The notes: a model not told the origin generated them from the sequence alone. Positions 1-7,453 are shown, counted from the first letter of the stretch. The stretch is 10,880 nt of DNA from Actinomycetota bacterium (GCA_009703445.1 WLGA01000029.1:1-10880), one strand, 5' to 3'. Translations and numbers: made by a program.

Positions 1-435
1 GACCAGAACCCTGACTATGTGGTTCTCGGCGAGACCCGAAACCTAAGCTTCGAAAACCTAACCAAGGCCGTTCGCCTCATCGGCGCTGGCGCTCGATTCA
101 TCGTCACGAACCCGGATGCCACCGGCCCGTCAGCCGAGGGACCAATCCCTGCAGCCGGCTCGGTCGCCGCACTAATCAGCAAGGCCACCGGGATGGAGCC
201 ATACATCGTCGGCAAGCCAAACCCGATGATGTTCCGCAGCGCGATGCGCAAGATCGGTGCCCACTCTGAGTCAACCGGCATGATCGGTGACCGCATGGAC
301 ACCGACGTGGTCGCTGGCATCGAGGCCGGACTTCACACCGTTCTCGTTTTGACCGGCATTGCCGACGACGCCGAAATCGCCAAGTATCCATTCCGCCCAA
401 CTGAGATTTTGAACTCAGTCGCAGACCTTATTTAG
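1..435 (+). CDS. NagD-like HAD-IIA family phosphatase, 3' part only
   Basis: The reading frame is open from the first base, so the 5' end lies outside the window and about 144 C-terminal residues are visible. The visible part looks like the second half of a HAD subclass IIA (NagD-type) hydrolase. There is the GARFIVTNPD stretch seen in this family before the cap region. HAD motif III follows, with its lysine in VGKPNPMMF. Motif IV is the acidic GDRMDTD, which binds Mg2+. The end reads VLVLTGI and YPFRPTEIL, as usual for the family. The nucleophile-bearing DxDGT motif would be upstream. Such enzymes dephosphorylate small cytoplasmic phospho-metabolites; the substrate cannot be read from this fragment. 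The stop is TAG, and nhaA starts only 11 nt later, so the two genes are probably co-transcribed. The family call is secure, the substrate unknown. Confidence 0.88.
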   Translation, partial: DQNPDYVVLGETRNLSFENLTKAVRLIGAGARFIVTNPDATGPSAEGPIPAAGSVAALISKATGMEPYIVGKPNPMMFRSAMRKIGAHSESTGMIGDRMDTDVVAGIEAGLHTVLVLTGIADDAEIAKYPFRPTEILNSVADLI

Positions 436-445
436 TGCGCGCTGA

Positions 446-1369
446 ATGTATCTAATCCTTGCCGCGATTGTCGCGATGATCTGGTCTAACAGCCCATTCG
501 CGTCGGCCTATGAAGCGATGATCTCAATTGAGGCCATCAAGGGTGTGGCAATCTTCTTGTTCTTCTTCAGCCTCGGCATCGAGCTTCGCCACGAGATCAC
601 CCACGGTTCACTGGCCAAGCCACGTCAGGCAATCGTGCCGATCTTCGCCGCCATCGGAGGAATGCTCGTGCCGGTCGGCATCTACTCGATCATCAACCAG
701 GGTCTGCCAACCGCGGCCGGCTGGGGTGTGCCAATGAGCACGGATGTCGCGTTTGCACTCGCAGTTCTGGCAATTGCGGGCAAGTTCTTGCCGGCTCCAA
801 TCCGTGTATTTTTGCTGACAGTTGCAGTGGTCGACGACTCGCTGACCATCCTGATGATTGCATTGTTCTTCTCGAGCACCTTCCACGCACTGTCTGTGGT
901 TTCGCTCGCTGGCGTGATCATCGGATTGTTCTTGCCCGGTGGGCAAAAGCTAACCGGCTGGCTAACCCCGACCGTGAACTACGCGGCACTTCCGATCTTT
1001 GCGTTGTTCTCTGCGGGTGTGAACATCCAGGGACTAGGTGACAGCTTCGCGACTTCGGCGATCACCTGGGGTGTCATCGTTGCAATGGTTATCGGAAAAC
1101 CTCTCGGCGTGCTCGGCACCACTTGGTTGGTAACCAAGTCGGGTCTCGGCAAGTTGGCCGCAGGCATCAAGTGGGCCGATCTGCTTTCGATCGGGTCGCT
1201 CTTTGGCATGTGCTTCACCGTCGCCCTTTTGATGAGCGAGCTCTCATTCGGCGAACAGCACACCGAACACTCGATCGCCAACCTGAGCGTATTTATCGGC
1301 AGTGTGACCTCTGCGCTCTTGGCCGTCGCGGCACTACAGATTCGCAAGCGTGCGTATGTCAATCGATAA
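446..1369 (+). CDS. nhaA: Na+/H+ antiporter NhaA, compact form
   Basis: This is an integral membrane antiporter that exports Na+ (or Li+) in exchange for H+. Recalled E. coli NhaA (388 aa) aligns well in the ion-binding core. The TM4 signature is STDVAFALAVL with D100, matching Asp133. TM5 has VVDDSLTIL with D130-D131, matching Asp163-Asp164. TM10 has VIGKPLGV with K218, matching Lys300. The protein is only 307 residues. About 41 residues are missing between the TM5 aspartates and the TM8 segment SLAGVIIGLFLP, which corresponds to TM6 and TM7. The TM1-TM2 stretch is also short, so the dimerisation beta-hairpin appears absent, and His225 aligns with V151. ATG 446 is preceded immediately by an in-frame TGA (443-445), so there is no longer N-terminus. 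No clear Shine-Dalgarno is visible; translation may be coupled to the upstream stop. The 3' end overlaps the next gene. Confidence 0.9.
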   Translation: MYLILAAIVAMIWSNSPFASAYEAMISIEAIKGVAIFLFFFSLGIELRHEITHGSLAKPRQAIVPIFAAIGGMLVPVGIYSIINQGLPTAAGWGVPMSTDVAFALAVLAIAGKFLPAPIRVFLLTVAVVDDSLTILMIALFFSSTFHALSVVSLAGVIIGLFLPGGQKLTGWLTPTVNYAALPIFALFSAGVNIQGLGDSFATSAITWGVIVAMVIGKPLGVLGTTWLVTKSGLGKLAAGIKWADLLSIGSLFGMCFTVALLMSELSFGEQHTEHSIANLSVFIGSVTSALLAVAALQIRKRAYVNR

Positions 1370-2057
1370 TCCGACTGGCCCATCCGAGTCGCCTGAACAG
1401 ACGACCTGGGGCGTTGGCCCTTGGCAGGGCGAATGGCCGGCCGATGCCGGCACCCCGGATGAACCGAACCCAGATTCGCTGCTCGACCCAGAGCTGCTGC
1501 TAAATGGCGACACCCGCAATGTGCTCGACCAGTATCGCTATTGGAAGATGGAGGCCATCATTGCCTCACTCGACCAGCGCCGCCACAAATATCACGTTGC
1601 CATCGAGAACTGGCAGCACGATCTAAACATCGGCTCGATTGTTCGCACCGCAAACGCATTCTTGGCTGCCGAAGTGCACATCATCGGCAACCGTCGTTGG
1701 AACCGTCGCGGAGCAATGGTCACCGACCGATACCAGCACGTGCGCCACCACCCAACCGTCGAAGAATTCGTCGAATGGTGCAAGACCGCGGGCGAGGATG
1801 GGCAACCGCTCCCGGTCATTGCAATCGACAACGTTCCAGGTTGCAAGAAGATCGAGGAATACCCGCTGCCGGAGAACTGTGTTCTGCTTTTCGGTCAAGA
1901 GGGCCCTGGTCTAAGCGAGGCTGCGATTAACTCATCCGAGGTGGTTTTGGAGATCAGCCAGTTCGGCTCGACCCGCTCAATTAACGCTTCGGCCGCAGCC
2001 GCCATCACGATGCATCAGTGGGTAATGCAGCATGTGTTTGGTCACAAATTCAACTAG
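1356..2057 (+). CDS. SpoU/TrmH-family RNA 2'-O-ribose methyltransferase
   Basis: This is a SAM-dependent methyltransferase of the trefoil-knot SPOUT superfamily, which methylates a ribose 2'-OH in tRNA or rRNA. The three SpoU motifs are in order. Motif 1 is NIGSIVRTANAF with its catalytic-type Arg (about residues 91-102). Motif 2 is LLFGQEGPGLSE (about 177-188). Motif 3 is GSTRSINASAAAAI (about 204-217). Motifs 2 and 3 form the knot and SAM pocket. The first 60 or so residues are acidic, Pro-rich and probably disordered, and I do not see an L30e-like substrate-binding domain. The target base cannot be inferred. I use ATG 1356 (233 aa), overlapping nhaA by 14 nt; GTG 1350 in the same frame would add two residues, and neither has a strong Shine-Dalgarno. 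The overlap suggests translational coupling to nhaA. The gene ends just before the regulatory region of the transporter operon. Confidence 0.9.
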   Translation: MSIDNPTGPSESPEQTTWGVGPWQGEWPADAGTPDEPNPDSLLDPELLLNGDTRNVLDQYRYWKMEAIIASLDQRRHKYHVAIENWQHDLNIGSIVRTANAFLAAEVHIIGNRRWNRRGAMVTDRYQHVRHHPTVEEFVEWCKTAGEDGQPLPVIAIDNVPGCKKIEEYPLPENCVLLFGQEGPGLSEAAINSSEVVLEISQFGSTRSINASAAAAITMHQWVMQHVFGHKFN

Positions 2058-2079
2058 TTGCCGCCTTACGGCGCGATTT

Positions 2080-2095
2080 TGGCACACGGTTGCCG
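2080..2095. promoter_or_regulatory. Degenerate upstream LacI-type operator
   Basis: TGGCACACGGTTGCCG has the same 6-4-6 half-site geometry and central CG as the strong operator 78 bp downstream, but each half-site has one mismatch. It is followed by AAAG, as are the sites upstream of lacI and uxaC. It may be an auxiliary operator for the same repressor; this is inference from similarity. Confidence 0.4.
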
Positions 2096-2152
2096 AAAGT
2101 GAATCCCTTATAAACATTGGGCAAACGCGATGTTACTAATTCGTTATCGAAA

Positions 2153-2197
2153 TATAGTGGCAACCGCTTGCCAAACTCTTGCCAGTTCCCCTAATCT
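2153..2197 (+). promoter_or_regulatory. Candidate promoter region of the transporter operon
   Basis: TATAGT at 2153-2158 is a good -10 hexamer. It shares its last base with the operator, so a repressor there would sit on the start site. I see no convincing -35 in front of it. A second possibility is TTGCCA at 2168-2173 (inside the operator) as -35, with TAATCT at 2192-2197 as -10 and an 18-nt spacer. Either layout leaves a leader of roughly 70-110 nt before the binding-protein gene and gives repression by occlusion. Confidence 0.45.
2158..2173. promoter_or_regulatory. LacI-family operator upstream of the binding-protein gene
   Basis: TGGCAACCGCTTGCCA is a near-perfect palindrome: TGGCAA, four bases with CG at the centre, then TTGCCA. 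The identical 16-mer occurs upstream of uxaC at 8581-8596. A central CG and this size are typical of LacI-family operators, and a LacI-family gene lies between the two sites. A further TTGCCA follows at 2179-2184. The site overlaps both candidate promoters. Confidence 0.82.
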
Positions 2198-2271
2198 AAA
2201 TCTCGAACTGGAAACATCCTCCGCCAAGGCCCAGTGAAGCCAATGCCACATCTACCAATGAAGGAAATGAA

Positions 2272-3786
2272 ATGAACCTCTCAAAGAGAATCGGTGCCGG
2301 CCTTGTTGCCTTGGCACTTGCGGGTTCGGCTCTTACTGGCGCGACTCCTGCTCTTGCAGCCAACAAGACCGACCTAGTCCTAGGCTCCCTGATCGACGTT
2401 AAGTCTTGGGACCCAAGCCAGGCCGACATCGGCCACATGGCTCCTCTATACCAGGCTGTTTATGACAACCTGATCCTCCGCACCCCAGACGGCAAGTACA
2501 AGCCAAACCTAGCTACCTCATGGAAGCTGAACGCTGACAACACCGAGATGACCCTAAAGCTTCGCACCGGTGTTAAGTTCACCGACGGCGCTTCATTCGA
2601 CGCAACCGTCGCCAAGGCAAACCTCGACAACTTCATCAAGGGCAACGGCCCACAGGCCGGCACTTTGACCGGTGCAACTGTTGCCGTAGTTGATGCAACC
2701 ACCATCACCATCAAGTTGGTTGACCCAAACCCAGAGCTTGCTTACTACCTATCAACCACCGACAGCTACATGGCTAGCCCTAAGGCGCTGGGAACCGCTG
2801 GTCTCAAGACCACCCCGGTTGGCTCAGGCCCTTACATCTTCGATGCTGCAGCTTCATCGGCCGGTTCACAGGAAGTGTTCACTGCCAACCCGAACTACTG
2901 GGACAAGTCAAAGATCAAGTTCAAGAAGGTAACCTTCAAGGTCATGTCAGATGTGACTGCGCGTCTAAACGCTCTACTATCTGGTCAGATCGACGCAACA
3001 CTTCTTGACACCAAGACCTCTGAAACCGCTAAGTCTCGCAAGATGACTCAGTACCTAAACAACGTTGACTGGCAGGGAATCTTGATCTTCGACCGTGCTG
3101 GCAAGATCAACCCAGCTTTGAAGAACGTCAAGGTACGTCAGGCAATCGCACACGCAATCAACCGCCCGGCGTTGCTAAAGGCACTTCAGAACGGCCAGGG
3201 CGAACTAACCAACCAGGTTTTCGCTAAGTCTTCACCTGCTTACGATGCCGCACTTGATAAGACCTACCCGTTCGACATCAAGAAGGCTAAGCAGTTGCTA
3301 ACCGAAGGCAACGCGACCGGTGGTTTCGACCTAACCATGCCAGCTTGGCCAGACCCAACCATGAACGCTGTTCTTGGCGACCAGCTAAAAGCTGTCGGCA
3401 TCAACGTGACTTGGACCCAGGTTCCAGCTGCTGACTACCGCAACGCACTAAAGACCGGCAAGTACGCAGCAGGTCTGTTCCAGCTATTCCAGGGAACTCC
3501 ATGGGTTGCAATCAACCAGATGGCTACCCCTAACGGTTCATGGAACGTCTTGAAGTCAACCGACCCAGTTATCGACCGAGCTCTAAACAGCTTGAAGGAT
3601 GACGCGTCAGAGAAGAACCTAAACGCACAGGCTAAGGTAATCAACCGATTCCTAACCGAGAGCGCTTGGTACATTCCGTTCTACCGTGTTCCACAGCTGT
3701 TCTTCGCAGGAGCTCGCGTCAAGACTGCCAACCAGGCACAAAACGCGATTCCTTACCTATACAGCTACGCGCCAACCGGCAAGTAG
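2272..3786 (+). CDS. ABC transporter solute-binding protein, family 5
   Basis: This extracytoplasmic receptor of an Opp/Dpp-type importer has 504 residues, normal for SBP family 5. A Sec signal peptide is clear: positively charged MNLSKR, a hydrophobic core, and an AxA site near residues 27-29 before mature ANKTDLVLG. Family landmarks follow: DNLILRTPDGKYKPNLATSW, LRTGVKFTDGASFDA, VGSGPYIF and VRQAIAHAINR. No cysteine occurs anywhere; residues 21-24 read LTGA where a lipobox would have Cys. AAGGA (2261-2265) lies 6 nt before the ATG. It is the first gene of the transporter operon, directly behind a LacI-type operator identical to that of uxaC. Family 5 is best known for peptides but also includes oligosaccharide binders. 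I infer that the ligand is a uronate or uronate-containing saccharide. A peptide ligand is the main alternative. CTA, AAC and AAG codons are abundant, as expected of a highly expressed gene. Confidence 0.9.
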   Translation: MNLSKRIGAGLVALALAGSALTGATPALAANKTDLVLGSLIDVKSWDPSQADIGHMAPLYQAVYDNLILRTPDGKYKPNLATSWKLNADNTEMTLKLRTGVKFTDGASFDATVAKANLDNFIKGNGPQAGTLTGATVAVVDATTITIKLVDPNPELAYYLSTTDSYMASPKALGTAGLKTTPVGSGPYIFDAAASSAGSQEVFTANPNYWDKSKIKFKKVTFKVMSDVTARLNALLSGQIDATLLDTKTSETAKSRKMTQYLNNVDWQGILIFDRAGKINPALKNVKVRQAIAHAINRPALLKALQNGQGELTNQVFAKSSPAYDAALDKTYPFDIKKAKQLLTEGNATGGFDLTMPAWPDPTMNAVLGDQLKAVGINVTWTQVPAADYRNALKTGKYAAGLFQLFQGTPWVAINQMATPNGSWNVLKSTDPVIDRALNSLKDDASEKNLNAQAKVINRFLTESAWYIPFYRVPQLFFAGARVKTANQAQNAIPYLYSYAPTGK

Positions 3787-3797
3787 TCGCTGAACTG

Positions 3798-3838
3798 CCC
3801 GAGCGGGGCGGATGGCCGATCCTCTCGCCTCGCTCGGG
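3798..3838 (+). promoter_or_regulatory. Strong intercistronic hairpin between binding protein and permease
   Basis: The arms CCCGAGCG (3798-3805) and CGCTCGGG (3831-3838) pair perfectly. The stem continues inward through a G-T pair and GGCG/CGCC, making about 13 bp with a loop of roughly 15 nt. Only TT follows, then ACCACCCC, so it is not a textbook intrinsic terminator. Placed 12 nt after the binding-protein stop, it fits an RNA-stabilising or partial-attenuation element that lets the binding protein be made in excess over the membrane parts. The structure is visible in the sequence; the role is inferred. Confidence 0.7.
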
Positions 3839-3876
3839 TTACCACCCCAACAAACTGATTGAAACCGGAGACAAAG

Positions 3877-4815
3877 ATGATTGCATTCATCGCCAGGCGA
3901 TTTGGTTCAGGAGCATTCCTGCTCTTGATCATCTCGACAATCGCCTACTTCTTGATGTTCTTCAGCGCCACCAACGTGGCTATGAACATCTTGGGTGAAG
4001 ATGCCACCAGCGAGGCCATCCTTGCCAAGCAGCGGGAGCTCGGTCTCGACCAGCCACTACTTGAGCGCTACTGGGCATGGCTAACGAACGCAATCACCGG
4101 TGACTTCGGCATCTCTTGGTTCACCAACGAAGACATCGTGAAGACGATTCTTGCGCGCCTTCCAATCACAATGACCCTAGTCATTGGCGCGATTCTGATT
4201 GCAGCCGTCCTAGCAACGATCCTTGGTATGACCGCAGCCGTAAAGGGTGGCGCTATCGACCGCCTGGTGCAGTTCCTAGCTGTTGCCGGATTTGCAGTGC
4301 CAAACTTCGTCGTCGCAATTTTCTTGGTCACTCTCTTTGCAATCAACTGGGCGTTGCTTCCGGCAACCGGATGGGTTCCCCTCCAGGAAGACCCGACCCA
4401 GTGGTTCCTTTCACTTGTCCTGCCAACCAGCGCCCTGGTTCTAGCAACCGTGGCTTCGGCCGCGCAGCAGATTCGCTCAGCCATCAAAGCAGTTCTCGAA
4501 AAGGACTGGGTTCGCACCCTTACCAGCCGCGGCATTCCTCGTCGCGAAATCTTGTTCAAGCACGTTCTTCGCAGCGCGGCTCCAGCCGGCCTAACCGTGC
4601 TTAGCCTGCAGTTTGTGGGCATGCTCGGCGGTGCTGTGATCATCGAATCAATCTTCGCTCTGCCAGGTCTCGGCTCACTCGCGGTCGAAAGCACCAGCAA
4701 GGGTGACACCCCGGTGGTTATGGGCGTTGTGGTTTTCACCGTCGTAATCGTGATTCTCGTAAACCTCGTCGTCGACCTGGTCAACGGTTGGCTAAACCCT
4801 AAGGTGCGTGTCTAA
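3877..4815 (+). CDS. Opp/Dpp-type ABC transporter permease (DppB-like)
   Basis: This is one of the two inner-membrane channel subunits of the importer, 312 residues, the usual size for DppB/OppB. The N-terminus starts with a membrane helix (residues about 8-30). It is followed by the external region ELGLDQPLLERYWAWLTNAITGDFGIS, a hallmark of this subfamily. Several further membrane helices come next. The cytoplasmic coupling (EAA) loop appears as WVRTLTSRGIPRREILFKHVLRSA with its conserved Gly, then the ESIFALPGLG segment. I use ATG 3877 because GGAG (3867-3870) is 6 nt upstream; a TTG at 3859 in frame is possible but badly placed. The stop overlaps the next start by one base (TAATG), so translation is coupled. 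It pairs with the permease half of the following fusion protein. Confidence 0.9.
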   Translation: MIAFIARRFGSGAFLLLIISTIAYFLMFFSATNVAMNILGEDATSEAILAKQRELGLDQPLLERYWAWLTNAITGDFGISWFTNEDIVKTILARLPITMTLVIGAILIAAVLATILGMTAAVKGGAIDRLVQFLAVAGFAVPNFVVAIFLVTLFAINWALLPATGWVPLQEDPTQWFLSLVLPTSALVLATVASAAQQIRSAIKAVLEKDWVRTLTSRGIPRREILFKHVLRSAAPAGLTVLSLQFVGMLGGAVIIESIFALPGLGSLAVESTSKGDTPVVMGVVVFTVVIVILVNLVVDLVNGWLNPKVRV

Positions 4816-6605
4816 TGACCACTACTCCAACTGCAGCCGCAACCCACGGTGCACCGCTGGTTCGCTTGAGCTTGCTTCAGCGCATCGTCCGCAACCCGAT
4901 CGGCCTAACCACCAGCATTTTCTTGCTGATAGTGCTTGCAATCGCGATTCTTGCTCCGGTCATCTCTGCCTTTGACCCAGCAGCCACCGACACCGACAAC
5001 CTCATGGTTGGCCCGGGCGGCGCCCACATCCTCGGCACCGACAGCGCCGGTCGCGACATCCTTGCCCGCCTGTTCTTTGGCGCACAAACCACTCTGATTT
5101 CGGCAGTGGTTGTAGTCGTGACCGCGGTTTCAATCGGTGTTCCAAGCGGCCTAATCGCCGGCTACTACGGTGGAAAGTTCGACGGTGTCTCCTCATGGAT
5201 GGCGAACATGCTGATGTCGCTTCCTTCAATCATCGTGCTGCTTGCCGTTCGTGCAGCCTTCGGCCCATCGATCTTGATTTCGATGTTTGTCTTCGGAATC
5301 TTGATAACCCCGAGCTTCTTCAGAATCACTCGCACAGCTGTCATGTCAGTTCGCAACGAGCTCTACGTGGACGCCGCTCGCGTCTCGGGCTTGGGCGACC
5401 TTCGCATCATCAGCAAGCACATCTTCACTGTGGTTCGTGCGCCGATCATCATCCAGTCGGCCATGATTTCAGGTATCGCGATCTCGATTCAGTCGGGCCT
5501 CGAGTTCCTTGGCCTGGGCGACAGCGCAATGATCAGCTGGGGCGTGATGCTCAATGAGGGCTTCCGCAACATCTTCATCAACCCAATGCTCGTCCTTTGG
5601 CCTGGCATCGTTATCTCGCTAACCATCGGTTCATTCGCGCTGCTCGGCAACGCGCTTCGTGACGCACTCGAAGACACCCAGAAACTATCAAGCAAGTCCA
5701 AGAAGGTCGCAGCCGCTGCTCAGGCAGAGGTCGACCACTCGGCAGCTCCGGCAGATGCAGCCTCACACCTGCTTTCGGTTTCGAAGCTGAGCGTTGGTTA
5801 CCCGCAGGGCGACGGTTCGCTTAAGAAGGTCGTCTCGGATGTGTCATTCCACGTCGACAAGGGCGAGGTTCTAGGAATCGTTGGCGAATCTGGTTCGGGC
5901 AAGTCTCAGACCGCGTTCTCCATCCTTGGTTTGTTGCCTGGCAACGCCAAGATCGCCACCGGCCACATCGTGTTCGACGGCAACGAGTTGGTCAGCACCG
6001 GTGAGGGAGCAATCTCGCAGAAGGCCATGACCCAGTTCCGCGGCAAGCGCATCGCATACATTCCGCAGGAGCCGATGAGCAACCTTGACCCTGCCTTCAC
6101 CATTGGCTACCAGTTGGTTCGCCCAATGACCGAGGTGCTTGGAGTCAGCAAGAAAGAAGCCAAGGTTCGCGCCTTGAAGCTGCTCGACATGGTTGGCATC
6201 AACAACCCGGAGCGCGTTTTCAAGAGCTACCCGCACGAGGTTTCAGGAGGTATGGCTCAGCGCGTTCTAATCGCAGGCGCGGTTTCTTGTGAGCCAGACC
6301 TACTGATCGCTGATGAGCCAACCACCGCTCTCGACGTGACCGTTCAGGCCGAAGTTCTCGACCTGCTTCGCGACCTACAAAAGCGTCTCGGTATGGGCAT
6401 GGTTCTCGTGACTCACAACTTCGGTGTTGTCGCCGACCTAGCCGACCGCGTCGTAGTGATGCAGTATGGCCGCGTCGTCGAGACCGGTGACGTGCGCGAG
6501 ATTCTGCGCTCACCAAAAGAGCAGTACACCCAGGTTCTGCTGAGCTCAATGCTCGAAGGCAAGACCCCGATGACCATGTTGACCGGCAACGCGAAGGAGC
6601 AGTAG
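4815..6605 (+). CDS. Fused permease (DppC-like) and ATPase (DppD-like) subunit
   Basis: This 596-residue protein joins two subunits that are usually separate. Residues 1-285 form the second permease. They comprise a first membrane helix (about 32-52), the GTDSAGRDILARLFFGA segment (74-90) typical of DppC, and the coupling loop DAARVSGLGDLRIISKHIF (186-204). An Ala-rich, charged linker follows (about 286-316). Residues 317-596 are an ABC ATPase: Walker A GESGSGKS (357-364), Q-loop Q418, signature SGGMAQ (477-482), Walker B LLIADE (496-501) and H-loop H534. The signature has Ala where DppD proteins mostly have Arg (SGGMRQ). The C-terminal HPYT-like tail is reduced to EQYTQVLL and is short, with no cysteine cluster. 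Permease-ATPase fusions of this kind are known in actinobacteria. There is no frameshift; the reading frame is continuous. It probably pairs with the DppB-like permease and DppF-like ATPase beside it. Confidence 0.92.
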   Translation: MTTTPTAAATHGAPLVRLSLLQRIVRNPIGLTTSIFLLIVLAIAILAPVISAFDPAATDTDNLMVGPGGAHILGTDSAGRDILARLFFGAQTTLISAVVVVVTAVSIGVPSGLIAGYYGGKFDGVSSWMANMLMSLPSIIVLLAVRAAFGPSILISMFVFGILITPSFFRITRTAVMSVRNELYVDAARVSGLGDLRIISKHIFTVVRAPIIIQSAMISGIAISIQSGLEFLGLGDSAMISWGVMLNEGFRNIFINPMLVLWPGIVISLTIGSFALLGNALRDALEDTQKLSSKSKKVAAAAQAEVDHSAAPADAASHLLSVSKLSVGYPQGDGSLKKVVSDVSFHVDKGEVLGIVGESGSGKSQTAFSILGLLPGNAKIATGHIVFDGNELVSTGEGAISQKAMTQFRGKRIAYIPQEPMSNLDPAFTIGYQLVRPMTEVLGVSKKEAKVRALKLLDMVGINNPERVFKSYPHEVSGGMAQRVLIAGAVSCEPDLLIADEPTTALDVTVQAEVLDLLRDLQKRLGMGMVLVTHNFGVVADLADRVVVMQYGRVVETGDVREILRSPKEQYTQVLLSSMLEGKTPMTMLTGNAKEQ

Positions 6606-6607
6606 TC

Positions 6608-7453
6608 ATGAGCAACGTACTAGACGTCAAAAACCTCGATGTGACCTACCCGGCCAAGGGTTTCGGCAAGACCGGTTTCAAGGCTTTGAACGACATCAAC
6701 ATCCACGTTGGCCAGGGCGAAACCCTCGGTCTCGTTGGTGAGTCGGGCTCGGGCAAGACCACCCTCGGTCGTGCGATTCTCGGTCTAGCTCCGGTTACCG
6801 CCGGCAGCATCGACTTCCTCGGCAAAGAGATTAGCCACGCTTCGCGCCGCGAACGCCGTGACCTCAGCCGTGACCTTCAGGTTGTCTTCCAGGACCCTTA
6901 CACCTCGCTAAACCCGTCGATGGAGATTGGCCAGATTCTGGCTGAGCCACTTCAGATTCAGGGCTTGGATGGCGCTGCCGCGACCAAGCGCATCGCCGAG
7001 CTGCTCGACCAGGTTGGTTTGCCGAGCGACGCTTTGCACCGCCTGCCTCGCGAGTTCTCGGGTGGCCAGCGTCAGCGCGTGGCTATCGCCCGTGCGCTCG
7101 CACTCTCACCAAAGCTGATTGTTTGCGATGAGCCGGTTTCGGCGCTCGACCTCACCACTCAGGCTCGCATCCTTGATCTGTTCCTACAGATTCAGAAGGA
7201 CACCGGGGTTTCATACCTGTTCGTCTCGCACGACCTCGATGTGGTTCGCCACATCAGCCACCGAGTTGCCGTTATGTACAAGGGCGAAATCGTTGAACAG
7301 GGTCCCGCTTCACAGGTCACCGTGAACCCGACCCACCCATACACGCAGCGTCTCTTGATGGCGTCGCCGGTGCCAGACCCAGACCGTCAGGCCAAGCGCC
7401 GCGAAGACCGCAAGGCTCTTCTGGCTAGCCAGGCAAAGCTGGCAAACGCCTAA
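6608..7453 (+). CDS. Opp/Dpp-type ABC transporter ATPase (DppF-like)
   Basis: This second nucleotide-binding subunit hydrolyses ATP on the cytoplasmic face of the importer. Its 281 residues contain Walker A GESGSGKT (44-51), Q-loop in VVFQDPYTSLNP (Q95), signature SGGQRQ (151-156), Walker B IVCDEP (D174-E175) and H-loop SHDL (H208). The C-terminal HPYTQRLLMASPVPDP (243-258) is the oligopeptide-transporter tail typical of OppF/DppF, here intact, unlike in the fused ATPase. AAGGAG (6594-6599) lies 8 nt before ATG 6608, and only 2 nt separate it from the preceding stop. It is the last gene of the transporter operon; no terminator-like hairpin with a U-run follows. The lysine- and arginine-rich last 20 residues look like an exposed tail. 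Substrate specificity is not encoded here. Confidence 0.92.
   Translation: MSNVLDVKNLDVTYPAKGFGKTGFKALNDINIHVGQGETLGLVGESGSGKTTLGRAILGLAPVTAGSIDFLGKEISHASRRERRDLSRDLQVVFQDPYTSLNPSMEIGQILAEPLQIQGLDGAAATKRIAELLDQVGLPSDALHRLPREFSGGQRQRVAIARALALSPKLIVCDEPVSALDLTTQARILDLFLQIQKDTGVSYLFVSHDLDVVRHISHRVAVMYKGEIVEQGPASQVTVNPTHPYTQRLLMASPVPDPDRQAKRREDRKALLASQAKLANA

Noticed and set aside
2061..2080. Possible terminator after the methyltransferase gene (CGCC/GGCG stem then ATTTT)
   Set aside because: Only four base pairs with a TTAC loop and a short, interrupted T-run; too weak to call.
3859..3876. TTG 3859 as start of the DppB-like permease
   Set aside because: ATG 3877 has GGAG at 6 nt and begins where DppB proteins normally begin.
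4068..4784. Open frame of 238 codons on the minus strand
   Set aside because: It lies wholly inside the permease gene, its translation is Arg/Thr/Ser-rich without recognisable motifs, and the plus-strand product is clearly conserved.
2272..7453. Plain dipeptide/oligopeptide importer
   Set aside because: Homology alone would give this label, but the shared operator with uxaC and the adjacent uronate genes point to a uronate-type ligand; kept only as the alternative.
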